NCBI RefSeq assembly: GCF_000002865.3
Contig: NW_001865111.1
Location: 1-11,119, forward strand
Reading direction: 5' to 3'
DNA from: Monosiga brevicollis MX1
Taxonomy: Eukaryota > Opisthokonta > Choanoflagellata > Craspedida > Salpingoecidae
DNA length: 11,119 bases
Within the stretch, counting starts at the first letter, position 1. Every line of letters begins with the position of its first letter. Shown here piece by piece: positions 1-7,221 of the stretch. A model generated the notes under the pieces. The model was not told the DNA's origin. It made no database searches and saw nothing but the letters and a program-made list of their open reading frames with translations. The position numbers and the translations under genes are program-made.

Positions 1-33
1 TGGCGTCGCTTCCGCTCCTGCCAGACCGCCACC

Positions 34-1126
34 ATGTTGTCCGTCAAGCGGCTTGCCAAAGAATACAAAGGTGCGTCCAGCCAAGGGCTTGGTATTTGAA
101 TCAAGCCTGGTTGAGCACCATCAGGCCTACTCGCGCATGTGTGTATGCTCATCGGCTGTGCCGTTTTTTTTTTTTTTTTTTTTTTTTTTTGGTTGTTGTT
201 GCATCGACCGGCTTGGATTCGTAGCCATGATCTCCGATCCCCCACCGGGCATCCTGGCCGGTACGCCCCCGGGCCCCAGTGTTCTCCAGTGGCCTCCAGC
301 CAGTGTGGCTTGGCCCCTCACGCAACTCGTCATGTCTGTCATAGCCCCTATATCTGAAGACAACTTTTTCGAGTGGGAAGCCTTTATCACGTAGGTCTCC
401 TCTGCCTCGGGGGCCCGTCACCTTTTGACGAGGACCAGAGCAGCCTCGTCACCGCACTTCCACCTCTCAATTGTCACGCATCTCCCTGCGCACTCATCCC
501 CCTTTTGGTAAACGCACTGCCGGTAGGGGTCCTGACGAAACGCCATTCGAGTTTGGGGTCTTTCGCGCCATCCTCAAGTTTCCGCCAGACTATCCCAACA
601 ACCCGCCTTCCATGCAATTTACCACGGACGTTTTTCATCCCAACGGTGCGCGTCTGCGTCCGTCAAGCAGTCGTGCCACCACGTTGCCGCCAGCTCATGA
701 CAAGCGACTGTGCTTTAGTGTACCCGGATGGCCGCGTGTGTATCAGCATTCTCCATCCGCCCGGCAATGATCCCTCGGGCTACGAACTCAGCTCGGAGCG
801 CTGGTCACCCGTTCAAAGTGTCGATAAGATCCTCCTGTCCGTCGTCAGCTTGCTGGCCGAACCCAACGATGGAAGCCCAGCCAACGTCGATGCTGCCGTA
901 CGTCTCTCGTCTCGATGAGCCCAACCAAAAGCTAATGAGATGAACCCACACAGAAGAAAATAAGATGAACCCAACCAAGGAACGGAGGCAGTGGAAGGAA
1001 GAAGCATCGTTCCAACACCTCACGTTGCCGCCCCTGTTGGTTGTATAGAAAATGTGGCGAGAGGACAATGCAGAATTTCGGCGCCGCGCCCATGCCTGTG
1101 TTCGGGCCAGCCTTGGCTTTGCCTAA
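34..1126 (+). CDS. UBE2G2: Ubiquitin-conjugating enzyme E2, UBE2G2/UBC7 class (6 exons)
   Basis: Exons are 34-70, 225-260, 345-390, 527-645, 719-897 and 1049-1126 (stop TAA 1124-1126). All introns are GT-AG and the joined frame gives 164 aa, close to the usual 165. The start lies in a strong Kozak context (GCCACCATG). The product has the E2 core: an N-terminal helix (KRLAKEYK, 5-12), the FFEWEAFI strand (32-39), the HPN motif at 77-79 and the catalytic Cys87 in [10 protein letters not shown]. After the cysteine comes the acidic loop insertion ([11 protein letters not shown], 92-102) that marks the G/Cdc34-type E2s, then ERWSPVQSV. The last exon encodes the C-terminal helix starting KMWRED. 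In known eukaryotes this enzyme accepts ubiquitin from E1 and works with ER-membrane RING ligases (gp78, Hrd1) to build Lys48 chains in ER-associated degradation. The class assignment rests on the loop and near-colinear length; UBE2G1 is the main alternative and fits less well. Confidence 0.93.
164..190 (+). repeat. Poly-T tract (27 T) in UBE2G2 intron 1
   Basis: An uninterrupted run of 27 T lies in intron 1 (71-224), about 34 nt upstream of the acceptor AG (223-224). It could act as an extended polypyrimidine tract, or be simple slippage. It also makes spurious open reading frames rich in Phe (+) or Lys (-). Confidence 0.9.
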
Positions 1127-1269
1127 CCATCTGGCCTCACTTTACTACCGAGCTTTGGTGGGCATGTCATATCAGATGGTCCTGAGGACCCTTGTGTACG
1201 TGCGACTGACCATGTACCTTGTGCTCGTCTTTGTCTATGTGTCAGCGCACGGTCAATTGAAATGAACAG

Positions 1270-1645
1270 AGCATGGGGTTCATCTATTCGGCCTGCAACA
1301 CGGGTCTCAAGGCAACGAGCCGCGCCTCTTCACACTCGTACGCGCAAGTCTACGGAGGATCATGGGATCATACAGTGTTGGGTTACGTTGCAGCCTCCCA
1401 CTGTTGCATTGCCACTCTTGTAGCGCTTGCAGGCTCGATTCTCGGCATGCTTAGGCAGAATAGCCACATGGCATTTAGGAGTACCGCGCACCCGGATGCC
1501 ATGGCCGAATCACAAACCAAGAAAAGTCGCACGACGGCGATGCATTGGCTCGTGTGGCCGGAGGCGTACTTGAGGACAACGGCGCCCGTAAGGAGGTGGT
1601 CAAGGCGTTGGTGGCGGTGAAGTTGGGCGAGGCGGTTGAGTTATG
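1270..1645 (+). pseudogene. Possible fragment or relic of a DUF676-type alpha/beta-hydrolase
   Basis: Two stretches in one + frame resemble the N-terminal part of DUF676 (FAM135/ROG1-type) serine hydrolases. The first, about 1272-1337, reads HGVHLFGLQHGSQGNEPRL, like the strand-plus-HG-x-x-GN motif. The second, from 1479, reads TNQEKSHDGDALARVAGGVLE, like the conserved N-x-x-K-T-x-DG segment. They could be joined in phase by an intron 1338-1478 (GTACGC...TTTAG). A donor-like GTAAGG follows at 1645. I could not find a start codon in frame, the GHSLGG nucleophile motif or a believable 3' half. That suggests a broken gene, or a gene whose remaining exons I failed to see. The family call is from memory of the motifs and is weak. 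Confidence 0.3.
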
Positions 1646-2066
1646 TAAGGCTTGCACTGGCCGTTCAGGGATGAAAACGGCGGCAGGTAGTCCAGCGCGC
1701 CCCACGCCTTGGTTATGCCGCCTAGACCCCCTGCCCTCTGATTCTCAGCAGACGCCTGGTCATCTCACTCCAGTTCAAGAGGACACAACACTATAAAAGG
1801 GTTTCGAGGTTGGGAGACTGTGGGGGTTAAGGAAGGGCGTGTGGTTGCATGTGTGCCGTGTGTCCTGCTCAACCGGAAAACTATTTGGTCGTGGGCCAGC
1901 ACTGATCCATGTGAAAAGCGTGTGGTGCTTCCGACGACTGAGACTCTAGCCTTGTTGCGATAAGACGGCATCCACGGCGGCCGGTGACCCGTCTGGTGTC
2001 TTGCATTTCGTTGTACCAAAACAGCGATCCATCGTCAATTATTTTTAAAAGCACAGAAGGCGTCAA

Positions 2067-2098
2067 TGAAAAAGAGAAAAAGAAAAAGAAAAAGCAAG
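2067..2098 (+). repeat. A/G-rich (GAAAAA)n-like tract
   Basis: Imperfect repeats of GAAAAA/GAAAAAG on the + strand, downstream of the claudin-like gene on the minus strand, where the tract is pyrimidine-rich. More A/G-rich sequence follows intermittently to about 2360. Probably 3' UTR or intergenic low-complexity sequence. Confidence 0.7.
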
Positions 2099-2395
2099 AG
2101 GCAGGCCTAGGATTAGCCCGGCCCAGCCAGAGGACATGAGCCGCTCAACATGATAAACATGCATGTGCGGCAGAACAACACTTGCAAGCAAGGTGATTCC
2201 CCACCCTGAACAACAAGAGGGGCGGGAAACGGTGGAAGGTGAAAAGAAAAAGCAAGTCTCAACAGCCTGAGCCGGCCAGACCTGGTGAAACTGACTGAAG
2301 GAGAGAAACAAGGAACGGAAAAAAAAAGGAAGAAACAGGAACAGTCATAGAAAAAAGGGACCGAAAGGTCGAGGCTCAACGTGCACCAAAGCTTG

Positions 2396-3273
2396 CTAAA
2401 TCATGCCTGCCCCGCCACGACGGACAGCGTCCTCGGGAGAGCGATATGAAATGTTCTTCGAGTCGATCGAAAGCAGACCACCCGCCACGAGGTTCAGCAT
2501 GCCCGCAACCATGGGAAGGTAAAAGGAATAGCGCTTGTGAAACTTGGATGGAAGCTCGTTCTCCATGGCCGCGAAAATGCAAATGCCAATCAGACCGAGG
2601 ACGCCTGTATTCATGCGGTTAGGACGTGAGCCGAAGCAGCCGGAGGACAGAAAAAAAAAGCAAGGGTTGCGCACGGTTGCAATGGCAATCAAGGATCCAG
2701 GAAAGCAAGTTTGGGCCCATGGCAAGCTCATTGTCATTGCTAGAGCCCAGGGAAGGCAAAGTTGTGACATACCGGCGCCCAGGGTCAGCATGGCAGCATG
2801 GTTCATGGTCACATGATAGCCTTTGCGGCCGAGCCCAAAGATGATCAAGACAATGGCCGCAAAGGTGGCCAAAATGGCAAGAACCAAAAAGGCAGCCGTG
2901 GCTTCTGTTCGGGTCACCATGTTCAGATCTGTTTGTCCAGTTGGCTCAAACTGATTGTCCAAGTCTAGGAAGGAGGTTCGACGAGCAGATGCGGGTGAGG
3001 CTCCGACGATGAAGCTCACCAAGAATCTTGAGGTGTCGGGGGTAGGCAGATGCCAGGTGCAAATCACGTACAGGGCTGGCAGCGGCGCGAGCAGTACTCA
3101 AATAGACCGAGCTCATAGCCTCGGATCTGCGTTTCATCGGGGTCGGCCACCGACCAGCGGCGAGTGCCGAGCCCCACGCCATAAAAGACGACACACAACA
3201 CGTTGATGGCGCAGGCCAAAAAACCCGAGCCTGAGATGTCAATGCCCTGCCAGCATTTCTCCGATTTCCCCAT
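2396..3273 (-). CDS. Claudin/PMP22-like four-pass membrane protein (3 exons)
   Basis: Minus-strand exons are 3273-3072, 2964-2773 and 2604-2396 (stop TAG 2398-2396); both introns are GT-AG and phase 1. The 200-aa product has four hydrophobic segments at about 17-36, 91-112, 124-144 and 159-178. The first extracellular loop (37-90) carries W40 and then GLF (56-58), C61 and C65, matching the W...GLW...C...C signature of the claudin/PMP22/EMP family with Phe in place of the last Trp. Length and topology (short cytosolic N terminus, four passes, short tail) also fit. In animals such proteins seal or pattern cell junctions or act in membrane organisation; here the role is unknown. The tail ends GAGMI and I see no YV-type PDZ ligand. 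The ATG at 3273 directly follows an AG (acatag/ATG). An upstream exon is therefore possible: ATG 3476 reads in frame for 24 codons to a GTCAGT donor, joining in phase 0. I prefer the shorter form because it starts just before membrane segment 1. Other tetraspan families with the same signature cannot be excluded. Confidence 0.72.
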
Positions 3274-3555
3274 CTATGTCAAGCAAGATGATGATGAGTT
3301 GTGAGTTGACCCACAAAAACTCGTCGCCCGAGATGCATCGGGCCGAGACAGCCGGCTGCACAGATCCAGCTGGGCATGTTTTGCGAGAGCGCCCTACTAC
3401 TGACCTTGACGGTGAACACACTGATAGCTGTGCAACACGCAGGCACAGCGTCTCCAACAGAGAAATGTGTCAACAAATAGTCTCCACCACGGTCGCTCAG
3501 ACGACGCGCGCGTGTGCGGGACGTCCAATCTGCCCTGCCGTTTCGGACCCGCCCC

Positions 3556-3580
3556 CGCTCGCTCGCTCGCTCGCTCGCGC
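3556..3580 (+). repeat. (CTCG)n short tandem repeat
   Basis: About six CTCG units, ending in CGCGCG, lie about 285-310 nt upstream of the claudin-like start. On the minus strand it reads as GAGC repeats. The position fits a promoter or 5' UTR, but function is unknown. Confidence 0.85.
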
Positions 3581-3599
3581 GTCCTTTTTCAACACAAAA

Positions 3600-3637
3600 T
3601 AGACAGAGAGACAGAGAGAGACAGAGAGAGAGAGCGA
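3600..3637 (+). repeat. AGAG/ACAG purine-rich repeat
   Basis: GACAGAGAGA-type imperfect repeat, directly adjacent to the CTCG repeat. On the minus strand it is a CT/TGTC pyrimidine tract, the kind of sequence often seen in core promoters or 5' UTRs upstream of a gene (here the claudin-like one). Confidence 0.8.
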
Positions 3638-3706
3638 AAACAAAAAGAAAGGGGATACTTTAAGCAATTACAGTTGGTAGCAAATCTTCGGAATTGCTAT
3701 GGGAAG

Positions 3707-3736
3707 AAACAACAACATCAACAACACCAACAACAC
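3707..3736 (+). repeat. CAA-rich trinucleotide tract
   Basis: Imperfect (AAC/CAA)n run with ATC and ACC interruptions. It lies downstream of the five-pass membrane gene, probably in its 3' UTR, where it reads GTT/TTG. Confidence 0.75.
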
Positions 3737-3962
3737 AGGTCCAAGCTTCGAAGCGAGCCGGACTGCCGGCTCAGTGGTGGGCGCCTGGCTGAGCCGTTTG
3801 GCGCCGTAGCGCGGGGCGTAGCATTGGCTTTCTGTCATCAGTCCCAGCTGCCTGATGCTGCCCTTGCTTGGATCAGCGCAGCTTTGAATGGCATGACTGG
3901 CATGTTGTCATATTCACATTTCAATTACCAAGTGCGTGCCACCATTGAGTGATGGTCCGAGC

Positions 3963-4958
3963 CTAAACCTCTCCGTAATACCGAGCGCCGGATGGTCCAC
4001 TCAAGCGTTCATCGTATAAAAGGGGTGCGGGTGCCGAGTGCGGGTATGCATTCCCAGGGAGGGGATTAAACTGTGGCTGTGGGTGAACGGCCGAGGGTGC
4101 GCGACGCAGGGTTGTGCGGGAGTGGGAAGAAGACGGGGCCTCGCGACGGGACCCACGCAACTCATGGGGCTCCATTTCCATCTCCTCTGGCTTGCCCAGG
4201 CGACGCTCTAGGCGCTTTTCCACATGCAGGACCCATACTAAAAGCATGAGGATGGCATGCAGGACCGAGACAATGGCCACGGGGGCCGTCACGCGTTGGA
4301 GCACGCAGTGGTAGCCTGTCGTGTACTCGAGGCGGAAGAAGAGCGGCCATATGGCCCACAGTAGCGATGTAAACCCGAGGAGGGCGGCGTTGACGCCTGC
4401 ATTGCGCCGCAGCTCCCTTTGTCGGAGTGCAAAGTACAGAAACTGCAGCAAAAGAGTGGCCAAGGCGACGGCGTAGTAAACGCCGTTGTGGCTCTCGCAC
4501 AAGCTGTCGCGCAGCCGTGCAAACACTTGTCCCTCGAGCGTTTCGTTGGCAGCCAGTGCGGCAAACGGCGCGTAATAGCCGTCTCCGTAAGACTCACCAT
4601 CACAGGGTACGTTGATCTGCTGGACAATGTGGGCGTTGAGCCGTTCCTGAAGCGAGATCGTGCTGTTGGCCTCACTGTCCTGGTATAGCGCGCAGTGGTA
4701 ATTTGTCAAGGACTCGGCCGCGCTCAAGAGCCAGATGACAGCCACACCCTGGACGACGAGGATTGCAAGTGCAAGGGTTTGGCGATGCTCTGGTGTGCGC
4801 ACCGTGGCTTGCCACAACGACCGCTTGAAACTACCGTATGGTCCCGCATACCAAGTCTCATCGAGGCCATAGGCAAAGCACAGCAATATCGCCAGCACCC
4901 ATACAATCGTGGCGGCCAACCACGCGGCCATCTCCCGAGGCCCGTCCACCACATACAT
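3963..4958 (-). CDS. Unrecognised five-pass membrane protein, single exon
   Basis: One uninterrupted frame of 331 aa ends at TAG 3965-3963. ATG 4958 is the first ATG in the frame; the frame stays open upstream only through non-ATG codons. Predicted membrane segments are at about 12-30, 61-81, 160-178, 188-209 and 223-245. Basic residues (K45, R46, R54, R59; RQRELRR 179-185; KRLERR 248-253) put those loops and the tail in the cytosol, giving an N-out, C-in topology. The large outer loop (82-159) has C89, C119, C154 and two N-glycosylation sequons (N98-S-T, N138-E-T). YHCAL (87-91) and YHCVL (216-220) recur just after segments 2 and 4. The tail (246-331) is Pro/Ser/Arg-rich and looks disordered. 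I do not recognise the family. It is the only gene here without coding introns. A strong acceptor (polypyrimidine then ACAG) at 5002-5001 suggests a 5'-UTR intron. Confidence 0.8.
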   Translation of the reverse strand: MYVVDGPREMAAWLAATIVWVLAILLCFAYGLDETWYAGPYGSFKRSLWQATVRTPEHRQTLALAILVVQGVAVIWLLSAAESLTNYHCALYQDSEANSTISLQERLNAHIVQQINVPCDGESYGDGYYAPFAALAANETLEGQVFARLRDSLCESHNGVYYAVALATLLLQFLYFALRQRELRRNAGVNAALLGFTSLLWAIWPLFFRLEYTTGYHCVLQRVTAPVAIVSVLHAILMLLVWVLHVEKRLERRLGKPEEMEMEPHELRGSRREAPSSSHSRTTLRRAPSAVHPQPQFNPLPGNAYPHSAPAPLLYDERLSGPSGARYYGEV

Positions 4959-4970
4959 GACGGCGGTCAA

Positions 4971-5055
4971 GCGATCAAGCTCTCCGGCTCGGCCTTCCGC
5001 CTGTTCAAAGGGAAGAAAAGAAAAAGGGTTTTACCCTTTTGAGTGTGAAAAGTGA

Positions 5056-5112
<57 letters not shown>

Positions 5113-5404
5113 CAACGTCAGAGAAAATCGAAGCTATTCATTCTTCTAGCCGGGGCAACCGCGCCCCCTCACCCCACTTGGGCTGCTTGCCGAGGTTGTC
5201 TGCCTTGTTTGAGACGATTAATTAGGGCTGTGCAGAACATGGGTGGCTGTGTAAGGCAGGGCATCGTCACTCGTCGTGTCTGGTTGGATGGATCGATTAT
5301 ATGAAAGGGTGTGGCCAAATGGGCCAGAGGGAAGAAATGACACCGGGCACTTGGGTACCAGCAGCAAGTGGAAGAACGGCGAGCAACTATCTGCCTTCTC
5401 TAGA
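4971..5404. other. Gap between RABL2 and the five-pass membrane gene
   Basis: On the minus strand this should contain the RABL2 3' UTR and the promoter and 5' UTR of the five-pass gene. A possible 5'-UTR intron runs from a GTGAGG donor at 5172 to an ACAG acceptor at 5001 and would contain the (CA)n repeat. No canonical AATAAA is seen for RABL2. Confidence 0.45.
5058..5110 (+). repeat. (GT)n/(CA)n microsatellite, 53 nt
   Basis: About 26 perfect GT units, reading CA on the minus (transcribed-sense) strand. It lies just upstream of the five-pass membrane gene, possibly inside its 5'-UTR intron. Probably length-polymorphic. Confidence 0.95.
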
Positions 5405-5928
5405 CTAGTCAAAACCGTCCTCGTGCAACAACTCAAGAACCTGGTCAACAAAGTCGTCCGAGTTGGCCTTGTACCTCACGCCATTTGCAATGGCCTCGTT
5501 AAAGATCTATCCACACAAAGACCCAGGTGCCACACCGGGTCAAGGCACGCAGCTTGTCACAGCTTGATGCAAAGTATTATGTGCCAACAAATTCTGGGTC
5601 CCGATGAAGCAAACCTTTTGCCTGGGGCTTGGCCCCAAGCTCAGGGTCCAGGGTGCGCCCAATGCAAAACTCACCTTGACGACGTTGGTTCCGTCGGATG
5701 CCGACGCAAAGTAAAATGGCAAGTTATGCTTCTTGGGAAAGCCAAAGGCCTTGTTGGTGACCGAGTAATCGACATCAATCTTGTTGGCCACCACAATGAC
5801 AGGAATCTTGGGCCGGTACTCTCGCAGCTCCTGCGGTACAAAGGAAAAGGTGGGGAGTCGAAATGAGAAGCGGGCAAAACTGTGGAGCGCCCGTTGCTTT
5901 GCGGCACTTTGCACCACTTTTTTTGCGC

Positions 5929-6024
<96 letters not shown>

Positions 6025-6767
6025 ATGGACGACTCTTCGTACCTTGTACCAGGTCAGCAAGTTCTTGTATGTGACTTTGCGTGTGACATCAAAAACCTGC
6101 AAGAGAACACGCGCCAAGAGCCAGCCGCACCGAGTGTCAAGGCCAGGGTTTGCTTCGCTGTATGTCAAAACGGCCGACAACTGTAGCTGGGCGATATGCG
6201 AGGCAATGTAACCAACCAGGATGCACGAGTGTGCCTCGTGGTAATAGGAGGGGTGAACTGAGGCAAAGCGCTCTTGACCCGCAGTGTCCCAAAAGTCTGA
6301 AACGAGAGGAACGACAGCATGTAAGGGACTTTCGGCTTCTGACAAAGACATTTCGCAGCTCCTCCACCCGCTTTTGACCAGACGTACCCACGACGACATC
6401 CTTGCCCTCGACCTTGGCATTGTGTCGAAAAAGTGTGAGCGCAAAGGTGGAGAGCTGATGGGGCTTGTAGTCGTCCATGAGGAAGCGCTCCACCAGCCTG
6501 AGCGCCAAAAAAACAAAAATCAGAAAAACCACGGTCAAAGATGACGCCCCAAGCACGCCCTGCCCTACACGGACAACACAAACGCCGCAGGACTTCCGAG
6601 GAAAGGAAGAAAACAAGACGACTCGTTGCCAGATGGTGCATTCAGCTCGACACGTACTTGGACTTGCCGACGGCACTGTCACCAAGGCAGATGACCTTGA
6701 CTCCATTCTCTGCCGTGGGCATGGCTGCTGCCGCCGTGGCCGAAGCTGCATCCTCCGCCGCCGCCAT
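5405..6767 (-). CDS. RABL2: Rab-like GTPase RABL2 (6 exons)
   Basis: Minus-strand exons are 6767-6658, 6497-6388, 6296-6217, 6096-6043, 5830-5675 and 5506-5405 (stop TAG 5407-5405). All are GT-AG and the joined frame gives 203 aa. After an Ala-rich N terminus (1-19) come the P-loop GDSAVGKS (29-36), the switch-I segment QLSTFALT (51-58), WDTAGQE (76-82), the base-binding NKID (134-137) and SASDG (161-165). The segments ICLGDSAVGKSK, QLSTxALT and VFDVxRKVTYKNL are typical of RABL2 rather than of canonical Rabs. The C terminus ends HEDGFD with no prenylatable cysteine, as expected for RABL2. The protein is shorter than the human one (about 228 aa) because it lacks the acidic/Ser tail. In animals and algae RABL2-GTP, recruited by CEP19, starts IFT-B entry at the ciliary base. 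Intron 4 contains the larger CA repeat. A good 5'-UTR intron precedes the start. Confidence 0.94.
5931..6023 (+). repeat. (GT)n/(CA)n microsatellite in RABL2 intron 4, 93 nt
   Basis: About 46 perfect GT units on the + strand, read as CA in the RABL2 pre-mRNA. The repeat fills nearly half of the 212-nt intron (6042-5831) and starts about 19 nt after the 5' splice site. CA-repeat RNA is a known binding site for hnRNP L-type splicing regulators in animals; relevance here is speculative. Confidence 0.96.
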
Positions 6768-6778
6768 GGTATGATATG

Positions 6779-6877
6779 CTATACCATGCCCAAACTATCA
6801 GCTTCAACAGACATGCCGGCCCCATCACGCTCCTCCTCACCCAGCCACAACAGTGCCCCGAACGCGCGCACCCTTAC
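6779..6877 (-). other. Probable 5'-UTR intron of RABL2 (99 nt)
   Basis: On the minus strand, CAAG/GTAAGG at 6877 is a near-perfect donor and GTATAG at 6784-6779 is an acceptor, only 11 nt before the RABL2 ATG (6767). Removing the intron would also remove an upstream out-of-frame ATG at about 6787. Inferred from signals only. Confidence 0.5.
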
Positions 6878-6989
6878 CTTGAAATCTTAAAAAAAAATGA
6901 AATCAACCAGAGAAAACATGAAAAGACAACATGAAGAGGGAACAAAGATACAACACCAAACCTTTGCTTTGCTCTGAAACAATTGGAAG

Positions 6990-7003
6990 GTGACATCGGC
7001 AAG
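6990..7003 (+). promoter_or_regulatory. Imperfect X-box (RFX-like) upstream of RABL2
   Basis: GTGACA-TC-GGCAAG resembles the RFX consensus GTNRCC-N0-3-RGYAAC with one mismatch in each half site. It sits about 225 nt before the RABL2 ATG and about 110 nt before the putative 5'-UTR donor. RFX control of ciliary genes is well documented in animals; this single imperfect match could be chance. Confidence 0.25.
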
Positions 7004-7037
7004 CTTTTTGGTTCAGTGTGCTGGAAACGTGGATAAA

Positions 7038-7043
7038 TTTATT
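7038..7043 (-). terminator. Polyadenylation signal AATAAA for glycogen synthase
   Basis: TTTATT on the + strand reads AATAAA on the minus strand, about 180 nt downstream of the glycogen synthase stop codon. It is a canonical hexamer at a plausible distance, and it lies before the probable RABL2 5' end. Confidence 0.6.
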
Positions 7044-7221
7044 GGCTTTTGAGAGATAGGAGGGCACCGACTGTGTTGGAACAGCACGTCATGGAGCACG
7101 GGGAGACACAAAGACGACTATGAATGTGACAGCCCTGGAGAGGGCAGCTCCGCGACACAAGCATGTGGGAGGCACGGACACGAGAAGAGTGAGTAGGGGA
7201 TACACGCCCTGAAAGAGATGC

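Larger units (their letters stand above)
1127..2395. other. Unassigned stretch between UBE2G2 and the claudin-like gene
   Basis: This 1.27 kb gap follows a + strand gene and precedes the 3' end of a minus-strand gene, so it should hold both 3' UTRs. I see no canonical AATAAA for either. The part at 1270-1645 resembles a piece of a DUF676 hydrolase (separate entry). A TATA-like CTATAAAAGG sits at 1791-1800, and a run open for about 73 codons in one + frame spans 1742-1960. The part at 2067-2380 is strongly purine-rich on the + strand. No tRNA, rRNA or known snRNA motif was recognised. Confidence 0.6.
3274..3962. other. Intergenic region with low-complexity tracts
   Basis: This stretch lies between the start of the claudin-like gene and the end of the five-pass membrane gene, both on the minus strand. 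It should hold the 5' UTR and promoter of the former and the 3' UTR of the latter. It contains CTCG repeats, an AGAG/ACAG tract and a CAA-rich run. No TATA box or canonical AATAAA is evident. A long open frame on the + strand (3467-3952) lacks an ATG start and is made largely of the repeats, so I do not call it a gene. Confidence 0.6.
6768..7221. other. RABL2 upstream region and glycogen synthase 3' UTR
   Basis: This 454-nt gap between two minus-strand genes holds the glycogen synthase 3' UTR with its AATAAA (7043-7038), an imperfect X-box (6990-7003), and the RABL2 5' UTR with a probable intron (6877-6779). No other gene is evident. Confidence 0.65.

Noticed and set aside
373-918. Single long + strand open frame across UBE2G2
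   Set aside because: Only its later part (719-897) is UBE2G2 exon 5; the remainder is out-of-frame exon 4 and introns, as shown by the clean exon joins.
1801-2060. Candidate snRNA, 5S rRNA or other small RNA downstream of the TATA-like box
   Set aside because: Compared by eye with U1, U2, U4, U5, U6 and SRP RNA core motifs and found no match, and no tRNA-like fold was evident.
2063-2379. Phe/Ser-rich minus-strand frames downstream of the claudin-like stop
   Set aside because: They derive from the purine/pyrimidine low-complexity 3' flank and have no acceptor joining them in frame to the gene.
3467-3952. 161-codon open frame on the + strand
   Set aside because: It starts at a GTG rather than ATG, is built from CTCG, AGAG and CAA repeats, shows no recognisable domain, and lies in the flanks of two minus-strand genes.
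4695-5042. 115-codon + strand open frame opposite the five-pass gene
   Set aside because: It is antisense to a strong membrane-protein frame and has no recognisable features of its own.
5775-6516. Open frames rich in His-Thr (minus) or Cys-Val (plus) around the long GT/CA repeat
   Set aside because: They are translations of the dinucleotide microsatellite and run through the RABL2 intron; the true RABL2 exons splice it out.
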